From: Amaranthus tricolor
Lineage: Eukaryota; Streptophyta; Magnoliopsida; Caryophyllales; Amaranthaceae
Direction of reading: 5' to 3'
NCBI RefSeq assembly: GCF_026212465.1
Contig: NC_080059.1
Span: 13,250,501 to 13,314,500 of the forward strand
Length of the DNA stretch: 64,000 bases
Of the stretch, positions 21,690 to 32,863 are shown one piece after another (within the stretch, counting starts at the first letter, position 1; each line of letters starts with the position of its first letter). The notes below the pieces were generated by a model. It had not been told where the DNA came from and searched no databases. It worked only from the letters and a program-made list of their open reading frames with translations. The position numbers were made by a program, and so were the translations under genes.

Positions 21690-21885
21690 GTCCTTCAATG
21701 ATATGTTCATTGATTGCAATTACATCAAACAAACTTCTACAATACTAATTACATCAGATTTCTGTGTAATTAGTTTCAAATGCAATGTTGGTCCAAGACT
21801 TATGGCAATTACATCAATATTCATAATGCATTGCAGTGCATTGATTGCAATTACATCAAACAAACTTCTACAATGCTAATTAAGA
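21690..21885 (+). repeat. Direct repeat of about 40 bp in MULE-3
   Basis: CATTGATTGCAATTACATCA followed by AACAAACTTCTACAATRCTAATTA occurs at about 21708-21752 and again at 21838-21883. The stretch between them also holds further copies of the word AATTACATCA. No coding function was seen. Confidence 0.7.
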
Positions 21886-22383
21886 ACAAATACAAACACA
21901 AACAAGATAAACCATGAAAACACAATTAAAATTCCTAAGGCCTTCACTATGATTTTTAGCTTTGCATTTTATACTTTGAGTGATGTGACAAGCCCTTCCA
22001 TAGTCTTTCTTTTGCTTTAATGTCTGGATTTTGTCAAGTAAAGCTCCAATTACAACCTCTAAGTGTTCAAGTTTGTCAATCTCGTTTTCTGAATTTTTCA
22101 ACATCATCTTCCCACTTGAAAAATTTACAGTTAGTATCCTTCAATAGTTACACAACCAAACATTAATGATTTATATTTGGGAAAAAAATTAAATTGAAAA
22201 TTTTTCAAAATTTTATGCATTTACAAGCCAATTTGCACAACCATAAAATTTGTTTCCCCACCTAGTACCTTGTTTGGAAATTCGCAATTGTGCAGGAAGA
22301 CCATGGTAGCAAGTCAAAGTTCCTCCATAAAGTGAACCCCTAAATTTGGGGTTTGAAAACTTAGAAGAACAAGTAGAATTCAT
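21880..22383 (-). pseudogene. GRF-type zinc-finger gene of MULE-3, 5' end displaced by an insertion
   Basis: From ATG at 22383 the first exon reads MNSTCSSKFSNPKF, then TCYHGLPAQLRISKQGTRWG and NKFYGCANWL, the C..C motif spacing and FYGCxNW core of GRF fingers. A donor GTAAATG follows at about 22222. A downstream part (22107-21880) has ENEIDKLEHLE, a coiled-coil-like stretch and a hydrophobic C-terminus (FMVYLVCVCIC), the usual build of transposon GRF proteins with a single C-terminal membrane-like segment. I could not join the two parts in one unambiguous frame. The nested element's target duplication begins at the ATG itself, so the native promoter has been separated from the gene. Confidence 0.6.
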
Positions 22384-22391
22384 TTTTTTGG

Positions 22392-23541
22392 GAGAAAGTG
22401 AAAAAACTAAGATAATTAGACAACTTATTTCCAAAAATAAGCTCCGTAAAAACTTATTTCCCAAAATAAGCGTCCGTACATCCAAGCCTAGCCTCGGGAA
22501 GAGTCGCTGTTAGTAACAGCGAAAGTGAAAAAAAAAAAAATTAAAAGCCCAAAGTCGCTGTTAGTAACAGCGACTTAAAAAAAATTTAAAAGCCCAAAGT
22601 CGCTATTACTAACAGCGAGTTAAAAAAAAATTTATTCTTTTTTTAAAAAAAAATTTTAATAGTACTGAACTTGAAGTGATCGTTATGTGTAATGTTCAGT
22701 GAAAGAAATGGACATAGATATGCATGAAAAAGAAGATGATATCCAAGGAGCAAAGGCTACTGTTAACCATAGATTAATATGCAATGACTTTGAGAAACCA
22801 GTGACAAACATTCCATGATGCTCGTATGCAGTTTTCATGCAATTATCAATGAGCTCACTGGCAACGATGATATTGTATATAAGATCTTTAATTGCTAGAT
22901 CTCCGGAACTGCAATCTATCAAGGTAATGTTTTGAAGCAATATATCTTGCAGGCACATTGTCAATGGAAATGGCAGAAGATCCTGCTCAGGTGGCAAAGC
23001 TACGCTCTGCTCTTGAGTCTGTTGATCACAAGAGACGAAAGGTTCTATCATAATATTTCTGTTTCTTTAGACTATTCTGACCAATTGCTTTACTAATTGG
23101 GTATATTGTGTACTTGCTGTTTGCTAACTTTGTATGAGCTGTGTTTCTTATGGTAAATTCATAACTGACAAAATAAACAAAAAAAAAAGGAAAAGCAGCA
23201 CCCAAACAATCAGCAAAGCGAAAGAAACAACTTTCACATAGCGATCATTTCAAGTTCAGTACTATTAAAATTTAAAAAAAAAAAAAAAAAAAAAATTTTT
23301 TTTTTTTTTAAGTCGCTGTTAGTAACAGCGACTTTGGGCTTTTAAATTTTTTTTTTTTAAGTCGCTGTTACTAACAGCGACTTTGGGCTTTTAATTTTTT
23401 TTTTTTCACTTTCGCTGTTACTAACAGCGACTCTTCCCGAGGCTAGGCTTGGATGTACGAACGCTTATTTTGGGAAATAAGTTTTCACGGAGCTTATTTT
23501 TGGATTAAGTTGTTAAATAATCTTATTTTTTTCAATTTTCC
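22392..23541. mobile_element. Non-autonomous relative of MULE-1 with captured exon sequence (Pack-MULE-like)
   Basis: A perfect 9-bp duplication, TTTTTTTGG, lies at 22383-22391 and 23542-23550. Inverted repeats of about 300 bp (22392-22690 and 23238-23541) share with MULE-1 the segments CTTATTTCCCAAAATAAGC and CGTACATCCAAGCCTAG. They also carry three copies per arm of the palindrome TCGCTGTTASTAACAGCGA. The inner ends of the arms (AATAGTACTGAACTTGAARTGATCG) are also matched. The unique centre of about 550 bp is not transposase and contains exon-like sequence. Confidence 0.9.
22700..23060 (+). pseudogene. Captured host-gene exon fragment, probably kinesin-like
   Basis: In plus orientation there is a donor-like CTATCAAG|GTAATG at about 22922 and an acceptor TCTTGCAG at about 22950. 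The exon-like sequence that follows reads TLSMEMAEDPAQVAKLRSAL and ESVDHKRRKVL, ending near 23050. This helical, charged segment recalls the tail region of plant KIN-14 kinesins of the KCA/KAC type, but I am recalling that, not matching it. The open minus-strand frame over the same bases (from 23051) is probably a shadow. Confidence 0.35.
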
Positions 23542-23850
23542 TTTTTTTGGAGGAAGATTTTCAAGTTTTAAGAGTTTAAGAATTTTGAATTTTGAATTTA
23601 TATTTTTTAGCGTTTTAAATCAATGGAGGGAGGAGTAATGTGGAAGAAGAAGAAGCATTTAAATAAAGGGTAGAGTGGATTTTAACAATATAATTTTAAC
23701 CGGTTGTAACCGGTAATAAAAGGGATGGGCATGCTATGAAAAAACTGTAGTCATATTTGGGATTATTTAAAAAAAAAAGTGATAGTTTGGATTATTTTTG
23801 ACCAATGAGTGATAGTTGGGATTATTTTAAGCAAATTTTTCTTATTTTTA

Positions 23851-24861
23851 TTAAGTTGGTAAAAATGGTAGTTAAAATAACAGCAAAACAAAAAAAAAAA
23901 AGCTAATCAAATAAAATATTGCTGATCCATAAGCTTAAAGGAATTTTGATTAAAAAGTTATTAATTCAAGATAAATACAATTACAAATTTAATCCTAAAT
24001 GAAATAAGTCAAATAATACAAAATTAAATAATGAGAGGCACAAAACAATAATAAATCATTTTTATCATTTAATACAAAAACTCCCACATCGTCATACTGT
24101 AAAATTGTTAACTATAAAAAATTATGTTATTAAATGACAAAAACAATAAAGAAAAAAGATATGATTTTGACAAATGTTATATTCCCTTTGTCATCTTCTC
24201 TTTTCCACATGTGTTCAAATCACTCGAACTTAAATTATGTTTTATTTCTACTTTATAACATATAGTTAAACGAAATTTTATTTGATTCTTTTTAATGATA
24301 AGTTTTTTAATTTTTATTTTTTACTATTTTTTTTATTAAATATACTATAATTATAGATGTTAAGAATTAAAATGATAATTTATAAATGTGAGGGATAGAA
24401 TTTAGCAATTAACAAGGGACAAATAATATAAAGCTAACAGTCTAGATCTTTGGCACTCCATAACAACAAACCATAAACAATTTAAAAAACCAAAATACAA
24501 GTAAAAATATAAACTAACAAGCAATGGCCCAAAACAAAAGGTTAACAGGCCCAAAAACACATAACACCTTTTCAAGGCTCTTCTTCAACCTTCATTTTCT
24601 AACAAATACATTAACTCAATCATGGCTGCCTTTAAAAAAAAATTTCTGAAATTTCAAGGGTAGCACATGCTATCCTTGGTTACTTAATACATCTGCCAAT
24701 GCCTATTATCATGTATTTAGACACTAACCTATACATTCTTAATAGCTAATCTCTGTTGTTTTCATACCTACTAACTTATAAAAACGACTTAAATACAATT
24801 GTATTAGTATATTAATAACTAATTTATGTATTTTAAACGTCTACTTTAGTTATTTTAAATG

Positions 24862-24903
<42 letters not shown>

Positions 24904-25030
24904 TATATTAATAACTTATAAAAAATGGACACAATAAACGAGTAAAAATTAGATGGTTGAAAAATATCTAAGAGTATTCAAGTGAGGGGGAAGAATCATC
25001 ATGAAGTTCAAACCACATCCAAAAAAAAAT
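23851..25030. other. AT-rich spacer with TA microsatellite
   Basis: No gene was recognised. A (TA)n microsatellite runs at about 24864-24901. From about 24690 onward the sequence is rich in CTACTTTA/ACCTAYTA words like those at 16550-16940, probably the terminal region of the FAR1-type element that follows. Confidence 0.5.
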
Positions 25031-28000
25031 CAAACTTATTCCAACAATGAGTAGTGATTGTAAGGCTAGGATTCAAATAGACATAGATACTCCTAGTGGA
25101 TTATACTATATAAAGCAACATATAATACTACATACACATGCTTTAACAAGGGTGGAAGGACAACATTTGTATATGTCTACGAGACATGTTTCAATGGTGG
25201 AGAAATTTGATGCTCTTAAGTCTTTTCAATAAGCAAACAGTAATTCTGAAACGCTTATAGATATTTATCACATGAGGCGGGAAGAGATGAGTTTGTTGAA
25301 GATACTCTTTCAAATCATATAAACTTTGATAATAGGTAATTAAATTTCCTAATTGCTTACTTTCATTACGTAATAATACCTATTATATATAGGTATTATA
25401 GCTACTGTATTAAGTAATAAAACATACTGAAATATTAAATATTTAAAATTTATATTTCTTACTTCATCAATTTAAAATACCAACTACGTTTACTAAAACA
25501 CTTACAAGTTTATCCCTTTTTTACATACTATAAAATTATATAACACGAAACAAGATCCTACATTATTGATTCGATTCTTTTTTTAATGCATATCTATTGA
25601 ATACCTACTATAAACAAATAAATATCTACTTAAAAAACAAGTAGATACCTACTAATATTATATAAAATTACAAACATATTATTTTGAGGCTAAGGATGAG
25701 GGCAATTAAGGGAGGGGATGCACAAAATATTATTGAGAAACTAATTGAGGAAGGGGAGAAAAATCCACAATTTCATTATCGTATACTGTTGAAGGAGGAT
25801 GGACAGTTGACAACATTGTTTTGGTGTGATCATATGGTGAGGGAGGACTATAATATTCACGGAGATGTTGTAATATTTGACATAACTAATCGAACAAATT
25901 GATAAAACCTCATATGTAGACCAATTGTAAATATTAATAATTATTAGAGTACGGTCAAGTTTAGTTGTTGTATATAGCCAATGAAAAATAGAATCATTTG
26001 AATGGGTGTTTTATAATTTCAAGAAAGTTGTAACAACCCGGCTTAGTGGTTGACTAAATAAGACAGGTCATCACGAGGTTTACTAACCCAAAGAACTCAA
26101 ATCTCAATCATAGCTCGTAAAAGGCTCACAAGATCTAAAACATAAGTACAACAACTAATCTTAAATCCAAACAGCTAAACCAAAAGTCCAAAATAATCAT
26201 ACAACCAACTATGAAAGTCTAAAATAGTTAACGTAACCAAACCCACTACACACCTACTAATGCCCAACATACAAACTATAATTTCTATACATACTCAAAT
26301 CAAAAATGATATCCAAATATACTCTAATCACCTCTAATATCCTTTCATTCCCGGCCGGTACCAATCTGTAGGAAATCTTAAAGATGAAAACAACAGGGAG
26401 TTAAATTTAACTGAATGAGCAGAAGCAATCCAAAACAAAACAATTATGAAATCAAAATAAAAGAATTAAAAGCAACATCATTTTCCTAGATCTTTGTGCG
26501 CACAGGGAGTCTAGTTTGATTGGTGCCCCATAGTTCCAAGGCTATGTCGCTCTCGGATGAAGCTAGTCAATATCTGAATGACAACTCGCCTCAAAAACAA
26601 GTAGTAGGAGAGGATGTCCCACCGCTCTGTCAACGGCTAGCTCGTAAGCCCGATCCATTGACCCATATAACAATATCATCATAATAAATCACAACGAATT
26701 TGTCTCAGCAATTAACAATTTCAAAATAATTTTATTAAAACTATTTCAGAAAAGTAGTCCGACCAGACCCTTTAAGGGACTGCTACTACTCACCGATAAC
26801 GTCACTTCAAGGTATTGAATCCAGTTCACCGCTATCAACTAGAAGGAATCCATAGCAAAAACGTCTCCTGAAGCATAACAAAATCACACATCACCAAAGA
26901 GCGTTCGATACTTCTATACTAACATATAACTTATTACATGTCATCCTAATACTGCCGCTTAATTTATGTGTTCATAAATTTTTATTTATCTGTTCATACA
27001 TTTGATACTAATCATCAATAACCCTATGAATAATAAACATTTTTGACCAATTTTCTTAATTTATATGTTCATACATTTGATACTAATCATCAAGATCCAT
27101 CAAACTCAATCCAACATCCATTATTTCTCTATATAAGTTTCATCAAACACAAAAGTAGACATTTAAATTCAAAATCAATAATCTTCCAAAGAACCTTATA
27201 AAACTTAGTTTTTATTTAAATTAATTTTTTATTATGAATCTTGAAATCGGTTAATAATGAGAAGGGTTCTTTGATGAAAAGGAAACAATTAGAATTTAGA
27301 ATGACATAATATATAATGTATATATGAAAATTCAGAATTTATCAAAAGAATTTGACTACCTTCCTTGAAGAATTTAGGTGTCGGTAAAGGCTACTGAACA
27401 CGCCTGCTATTGGCTTGGCTTGTCACATTTGAAATCTGTTGAAGCTTGCCCTGTTCCTTCGAAAATCGAAGGCAAAGAAGGAGGTCAGGACTATGTGTTC
27501 CAGCGAAAAATTAGAGGAAGAAGAACAAGATTGAGAGAATGGGGCTTCAAAATTTCCAAACAACAAGAGGGCATTGTTGTTGCTTGTTTAAGGAATCGAG
27601 TGTAGTAAGGAGAAGCCATTGTTGTTCATTTGTGTTTTGAAATTTCGGGGGAAATCAAAAATTGATTTTGCTTGCTGTGATCTTCTAAAACTTCAGAGAA
27701 AAGAGAGGGTTCCAAATGGTAGAGGGAGAATAACACTGTTGCTCGAAATTTTGAGAGAAGGAGGGAGAAAATCTGGTCTTTTCCTTCTAACGGTGAGTTA
27801 GGGTTTAGGACCATGAAGAAGATGATGAATGGAGGCACAAAACTGTTTTTCTGATTTTTTTTATTACTAATTACTATTTTTTAAAAATTTTATTCTTACA
27901 TGACTCATGGAAGAATTCTTAATGGTTCCAAAATCTATTCACAATTTCATTTAAATTTGGCCAAATTAATTGATTCAACTCAACTCAAAATAATTTTCAT

Positions 28001-28140
28001 TCTTAATATTTATTTAAAATTCTCAAACGTTGCAAAAGTTATTCGTTTTAATATTCACTGATCATGACTTTTCGCTAGCAAGTGCAATAGAAAAGTTACG
28101 ATGCATAAATAAATTTTTTTTCATAAACTTAGATTATTAT
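25030..28140 (+). pseudogene. FAR1/FRS-like MULE transposase, degenerate and split by an LTR
   Basis: Three separated pieces read in FAR1/FRS order. (1) 25047-25232: CKARIQI, a YYIKQHIILHTHAL zinc-finger tail, then S.RH. (2) 25684-25902: GGDAQNIIEKL, NPQFHYRILLKEDGQLTTLF, WCDHMVREDY and GDVVIFDITNRTN, with the first DDE aspartate. (3) The frame continues degenerately to about 26023 (reading roughly NLIC.P, STVKF, then MKNRII) with several stops. After an insertion at 26029-28034 it resumes at about 28045 with VLIFTDHDFSLASAIEK, the second-aspartate region. Numerous stops mean no function. Similar sequences are either MULE transposases or domesticated light-signalling FRS genes; the repeat-rich flanks favour a transposon. 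Confidence 0.8.
26029..28034. mobile_element. 2-kb solo LTR inserted in the FRS-like pseudogene
   Basis: It starts TGTAACAACCCGG and ends AACGTTGCA (TG...CA). It is flanked by the 5-bp direct repeat AAAGT at 26024-26028 and 28035-28039. The FRS-like reading on the left (up to about 26023) and on the right (from about 28045) are adjacent parts of one protein family, which independently shows that the 2-kb block is an insertion. No gag or pol is visible inside. The length suggests a Ty3/gypsy-type LTR, but the lineage is not assigned. Confidence 0.8.
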
Positions 28141-29402
28141 TGTAATACTTTTCGCTGATAACAAGTCAGGGCCTTGGCAAGGTAGTTAGGGCCTTGAAAT
28201 GAAAAACAAAAATGTGTTTTACGGAATAAGTTTGGAACTTGGTGGAGCACATGAAAAAAACTAATAGTACAAAAATAAAGAACACAATGAATCATAGAGT
28301 TTAGTCCTCTAATAGGACTTAATAATTGCCCTTGAGCTTTTCTCTAGCTCATATGATTTGGGTAAATACTCTTTATTCACTTTCACCTAGAGTTCTAGGT
28401 ACAAGTCTTAGAACAATGTTACACTTATCTTCTAACATTTTCCTATAGCCACAATGCTACCAAATTAGAACATTTAATCCGAGTGAACTAAAGATATTTC
28501 TTTTTTCTTTCTTAGAATGAATAAGGAAATTACACAACTTAAGAACGAAACTCTTAGAAAAATACAAGGCAACCTAAAGAAAGTTTTCTTGAATGTAGAG
28601 TTTGAGAGTAATTCTCTATGTAGGATTCTTTTTGAAGACTTGAAAGACTTTTTGTAATTGAGAGCTTGTTGATCGTTGTTGGTTGTTGTGTATTAGTTGT
28701 CTTTTGTGCTTCATTCTTCAGATTAAATAGATGGAGAAGCTTAGAATCCCTAACGGTCATTTTCCCAAACTAGATCAGTTGAGGCCTTGAAATAAGTAAT
28801 CGTATCTTTGTATCCAAGGAAACTTTCCTATAAAAACTTGTTAGCATAATAACATATATAGAAGTAGGGATAAACCAGAATTCTTCCTTATAATAATTAA
28901 TCACTTGCTTATTAGAACGATCAAATCGGTTTTGGTAAGGATTATATTCCAAGATCAATCATCTCTTCATATATGGCAAGTATGGGAATGAAATGAGTTT
29001 TAGCGTATATCCATATATTTATAGATCTTTCCCAATCAAACATAGAAAAAATTCATACCTTGGTTGATCTTGTATAGAGCCATTGGAATATGATGCAAGG
29101 TAAAATATGTTTGCCATTAAAAATAGCAATGAACTATAACATAAGGTCTAATGAACTTATGTTTCATGCTACGTAGACATATAAATCACAAAGAATAATA
29201 TCATATATTTAATCATTAATAAACATAAACTTTTGTCTTCCATCATAAAATGTAACCACTTAATTTGATTAAGGGGTCAAGTCAATAGGGGTTTTGATCC
29301 GAGCTATTCATGGCGTGGCATTTGAAGTGCCAAATTTCTCTTGATATAAGGTCTTGACTAGAGGGTGCGTACAAGCCTAAACATAGTTGCTCTCATAGAT
29401 AT
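28141..29402. other. Unassigned sequence before the copia element
   Basis: No open frame with recognisable similarity. The segment at 28270-28460 (AATAGGACTTAATAATTG, TCACCTAGAGTTCTAGG) reads like a decayed LTR region but no partner copy was found. Confidence 0.35.
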
Positions 29403-29565
29403 TGAAAGAGTTATTTGGCTTGAATGGATCATTCTCATTAGGAGTAATGTCAATATATACAATATTACAAGCTATACTTTAGGAAACTAAATATTTACCT
29501 AATATTCTACACAATCATATTGATTATACAAAATATTTTAGCAATCAAAAGATATTATTCTAACA
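29403..29565 (-). repeat. 3' LTR of the copia element
   Basis: 163 bp, TG...CA. It differs from the other LTR by TTATTT/TTATAT, AAATAT/AACTAT, TTTTAG/TTCTAG and a short indel before TTCTAACA. Confidence 0.92.
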
Positions 29566-29568
29566 CAC

Positions 29569-31050
29569 CCCCGCAGTCGAATCGGGAGGTTTACAGACGC
29601 TGAGACTGGAACGAAAATCATCAAATAATACTTGAGTAAGACCTTTGATGAAAATGTCAGCAATCTGATAACGAGTTGGAACATGAAGCACCCGAACATC
29701 ACCGCGTTTAACTTTTTCACGAACAAAGTGAATGTCGATCTCAATATGTTTAGTGCGCTGGTGATGCACTGGATTACCAGCCAAATAGACAGCACTAACA
29801 TTGTCACAATAGACAAGAGTAGCTGTAGCAATAGGACAGTGAAGCTCAAGAAGTAAATTACGAATCCAACAAGTTTCAGAAACAGCATTAGCAACACCAC
29901 GATATTCAGCCTTAGCACTGGATTTGGAAACAGTAGGCTGTCGTTTAGCGGGCCAAGAAATTAAATTATCACCCAGAAAAACACAATAACCAGAAGTAGA
30001 GAGGCGAGTGTCAGGACAACCACCCCAATCAGCATTGGTATAGGACAAAAGAGTCGAAAGATTAGAACGATACAACTGCAGACCATAGTGAAGAGTACCT
30101 TTGACATAGCGAAGAATGCGGTGAGTAGCAGCCATATGTTCAATTATAGGATCATGCATATAAAGGCAAATCTGCTGAACAGCATATGAAATATCTGGGC
30201 GGGTGAAAGTAAGATACTGCAAAGCACCAGCCAGTCTACGATACAATGTAGGATCATCACAAGAAGAACCAGAATTAGCACAAAGTTTGCCAGAGGTAGC
30301 AACAGGTTTACATTGAGACATGCCAGCCTTTTCAAGAATTTTAGAGGCATACTGTTGTTGAGAGAGAAAGAGGCCCGTAGATGTACGATTAACAGCAATA
30401 CCCAAAAAATAATTAAGAGGACCCAAATCCTTCATAGCAAACTCTGAGCTAAGTTTGGACATAAGAGACTCACAGAGTAAATCAGAAGAAGTCGTAAGAA
30501 TAATATCATCCACATATAACAACAGATAAGCAATATCAAAACCATGACAGTAAACAAAAAGAGAATTATTAGAAATGCTGTTAGAAAAACCAATAGTAGT
30601 CGCAAAAGTGGCAAACCGGTGGTGCCAAGCACGAGGAGCCTGTTTGAGACCATAAAGAGATTTACAAAGAAGACAAACATGATCAGGACAAGTAGGATCA
30701 CGAAAACTCAGAGGCTGATGCATGTAAACAGTCTCAGTCAAGTGACCATGAAGAAAAGCATTCTTAACATCTTTCTGATGAATAGACCAAGACCTGGAAA
30801 GGGCAATACTTAAAACAATGCAAATAAAAGCAGGTTTCACAACCGGACTAAAAGTTTCATCACAATCTATGCCTTCCCTTTGAGATTTCACCAACAAGAC
30901 GCGCTTTATAGCGCTCAAAAGAACCATCGGACTTGGTCTTGACATGAAACACCCACAAAGACCAAATGATATTAGCATTAGAAGGACGAGGTACCAGATC
31001 CCAAGTGTGATTCTCAATTAAGGCATCAAATTCCTCTTGCATAGCTAACT
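29569..31050 (-). pseudogene. Copia reverse transcriptase and RNase H
   Basis: The largest open piece runs from about 31017 down to the stop at 29560 (485 codons). It contains the reverse-transcriptase core with CKSLYGLKQAPRAWHHRF, the catalytic YVDDIIL, FAMKDLGPLNYFLGIAV, and the RNase H/C-terminal part with TSGYCVFLGDNLISW, KSSAKAEYRGVA, YCDNVSAVYLAGNPVHHQRT and HVPTRYQIADIF. The beginning of the domain (EEFDALIENHTWDLVPRP) lies in another frame at 31040-30860, so a frameshift falls near 30880. Confidence 0.9.
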
Positions 31051-31059
31051 TTCAGTTCG

Positions 31060-32600
31060 GGTTACGAAGGGCATGAAGGAGAGATTTGGGTAAGGATGAA
31101 AAAGAAACGGATAAAGCTTGGGAGTAGTATTTGGGATTGGGTTTGAAAATACCATGTTTACTACGCATAACCATGCGGGGTGGTGATGATGGAGAGTAGG
31201 GAGTAGAAGAGGAAGAGGAAGAATGAGGGTGGGAATGGACTGGGCTGCGTGAGGCAGGCCCAGTGAAAGTTGGGAGAGCAGCTGGGCCGAAATGGAAGCA
31301 GGGAGAGAATTCTGATGGGCTTAAGGGATCAGTAGACCCATTAGGAGACTGGGTTGGGAAGGATTCTGATGGGCTGGAGGAAGGGAAGAAAGTTGATGGG
31401 CTTGTCTACTGAAGCTGGGTAGGGGAGGAGTGAACTGCTGGGCTGGGCATAGGAGCAGGCCCAATAGGGGGAGGATTTGTATGGGTTGTTTTGAGCAAAC
31501 GAAGGGGGATATTATCATCTAAGAATTGGTAGTTTTGGGGAGACGGTGAAGGAGATTGAGAAAAAGGAAAGGTGGCCTCATCAAATAGAACATGTCGAGA
31601 TATAAAGATTTTACGGGATGTGAGATCATAGCACTTGTAACCTCTATGAGAAGGCGGGTATCCTAAAAAGACACATGGAGTGGAACGTTGGTGGAGTTTG
31701 TGGATAATAGTAGAGGGAAAAAGAGGAAAACATAAACACCCAAAAACCCGTAGATGAGTATATGTAGGAGACTTACGATAAAGAAAGTGAGTGGGAGTGA
31801 GATTACCAAAAAGTTTAGAAGAAAGAATATTAAGGAGATAAGTAGCCGTGTTTAAGGCATGAGGCCAAAAAGACAGAGGAAGGGAAGCATGACATAAAAG
31901 AGTACGAATGATGTTATTGATGGAGCGGATTTTGCGTTCGGATTTGCCATTTTGAGAAGATGTGTAAGGACAAGAAAAACGAAGAGTAATGCCCCGACTA
32001 GTACAAAATTGATGAAACATATTATTGTCAAATTCACCCCCATTATCACATTGAAAAGATTTTATGTTAAGCTCAAATTGGGTATTAACAAAAGTATTGA
32101 AATTCACAAACACATCATAAACTTGAGATTTGTGAAATAAAGGAAAAGTCCACAAAAAATTAGTACAATTATCAAGAAAAAGGACGTAATATTTATATCC
32201 CGATGAACTAGAAATAGAAGATGTCCACAAATCACTATAAACCATATCAAAAGGCTTAGAACTCATAGACATAGAATTAACAAAAGGTAACTGAATGTGT
32301 TTCCCTAAAGGACAAGAATGACATACAAAATGAGGATCTTTATTAAATTGAATTAAACGAGAAGAATACAAGGAATTTAAAACCGCATTGCCCGGATGTC
32401 CTAAACGGGAATGCCAAATACTAGAGGAAAAAAACGGAAAAGGTCGATGATGTGGAGGACGCAGGAGAAACTCCATGTGTAGATGGGAAAGTATAAAGAT
32501 CACCCGTGCTATTAGATCTCAGAAAGATGCTCCCCGTGGCCAAATCCTTCACATAAAACCCAAAAGGATCTTTAAGATTTTTAATAAGTTTTTAATAAGT
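31060..32600 (-). pseudogene. Copia integrase region
   Basis: From about 32503 to 31406 one frame holds the pre-integrase motif SIWHSRLGHPGNAVL, the HxxxH..C..C zinc-finger remnant, the integrase catalytic core (DLW..., QCDNGGEFDN, and the glutamate in SQNGKSERKIRS) and LRVFGCLCFP with the GYPPSHRGYKCYD tail. The linker toward reverse transcriptase (31400-31060) is broken by stops. Confidence 0.88.
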
Positions 32601-32863
32601 TTAGGTGCATGTAAGAAATTTTTTAAGGTAAGGGATTTTTAGGAGGAAGGAAAAGAAATATGCCCGTGACCAAGAACTGGAATTAGATTACCATTACCGA
32701 AAAAAATAGCATTAGAATTGATGCTTCAAAAGAAAATAAGAAAGTAAAGTACCTTGAGATCAAGTCATGTGGGATGTGGCACCGGTATCTATATAAAATT
32801 GCTCATCCGGAGTAGACAAAGAGAGAGTGTTCATGGCATAATCGATGTCCGTAGGAATATAAT

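Larger units (their letters stand above)
21311..23841. mobile_element. MULE-like element (MULE-3) with GRF-type gene
   Basis: A perfect 9-bp target duplication, TTATTTTTA, lies at 21302-21310 and 23842-23850. The inverted ends start GGAAAATTTGCTCAAAATAAT on the left and GAAAAATTTGCTTAAAATAAT on the right. They continue through CCCAACTATCAYTCATTGGYCAAAAATAATCC, ATAGCATACCCCC-like and a region around TAACCGGTTGTAACCGGTAATAA (right) / TTACTGGTTACAACAGGTAA (left). Inside are a short GRF-like gene and the nested element 22392-23541. Removing the nested element leaves about 1.4 kb. Confidence 0.9.

Noticed and set aside
22683..23051. 122-codon minus-strand frame in the nested MULE
   Set aside because: The opposite strand has splice sites and an exon-like reading; the minus frame has no family resemblance.
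29632..29856. Plus-strand frame in the copia RNase H region
   Set aside because: Shadow of the copia polyprotein on the opposite strand.
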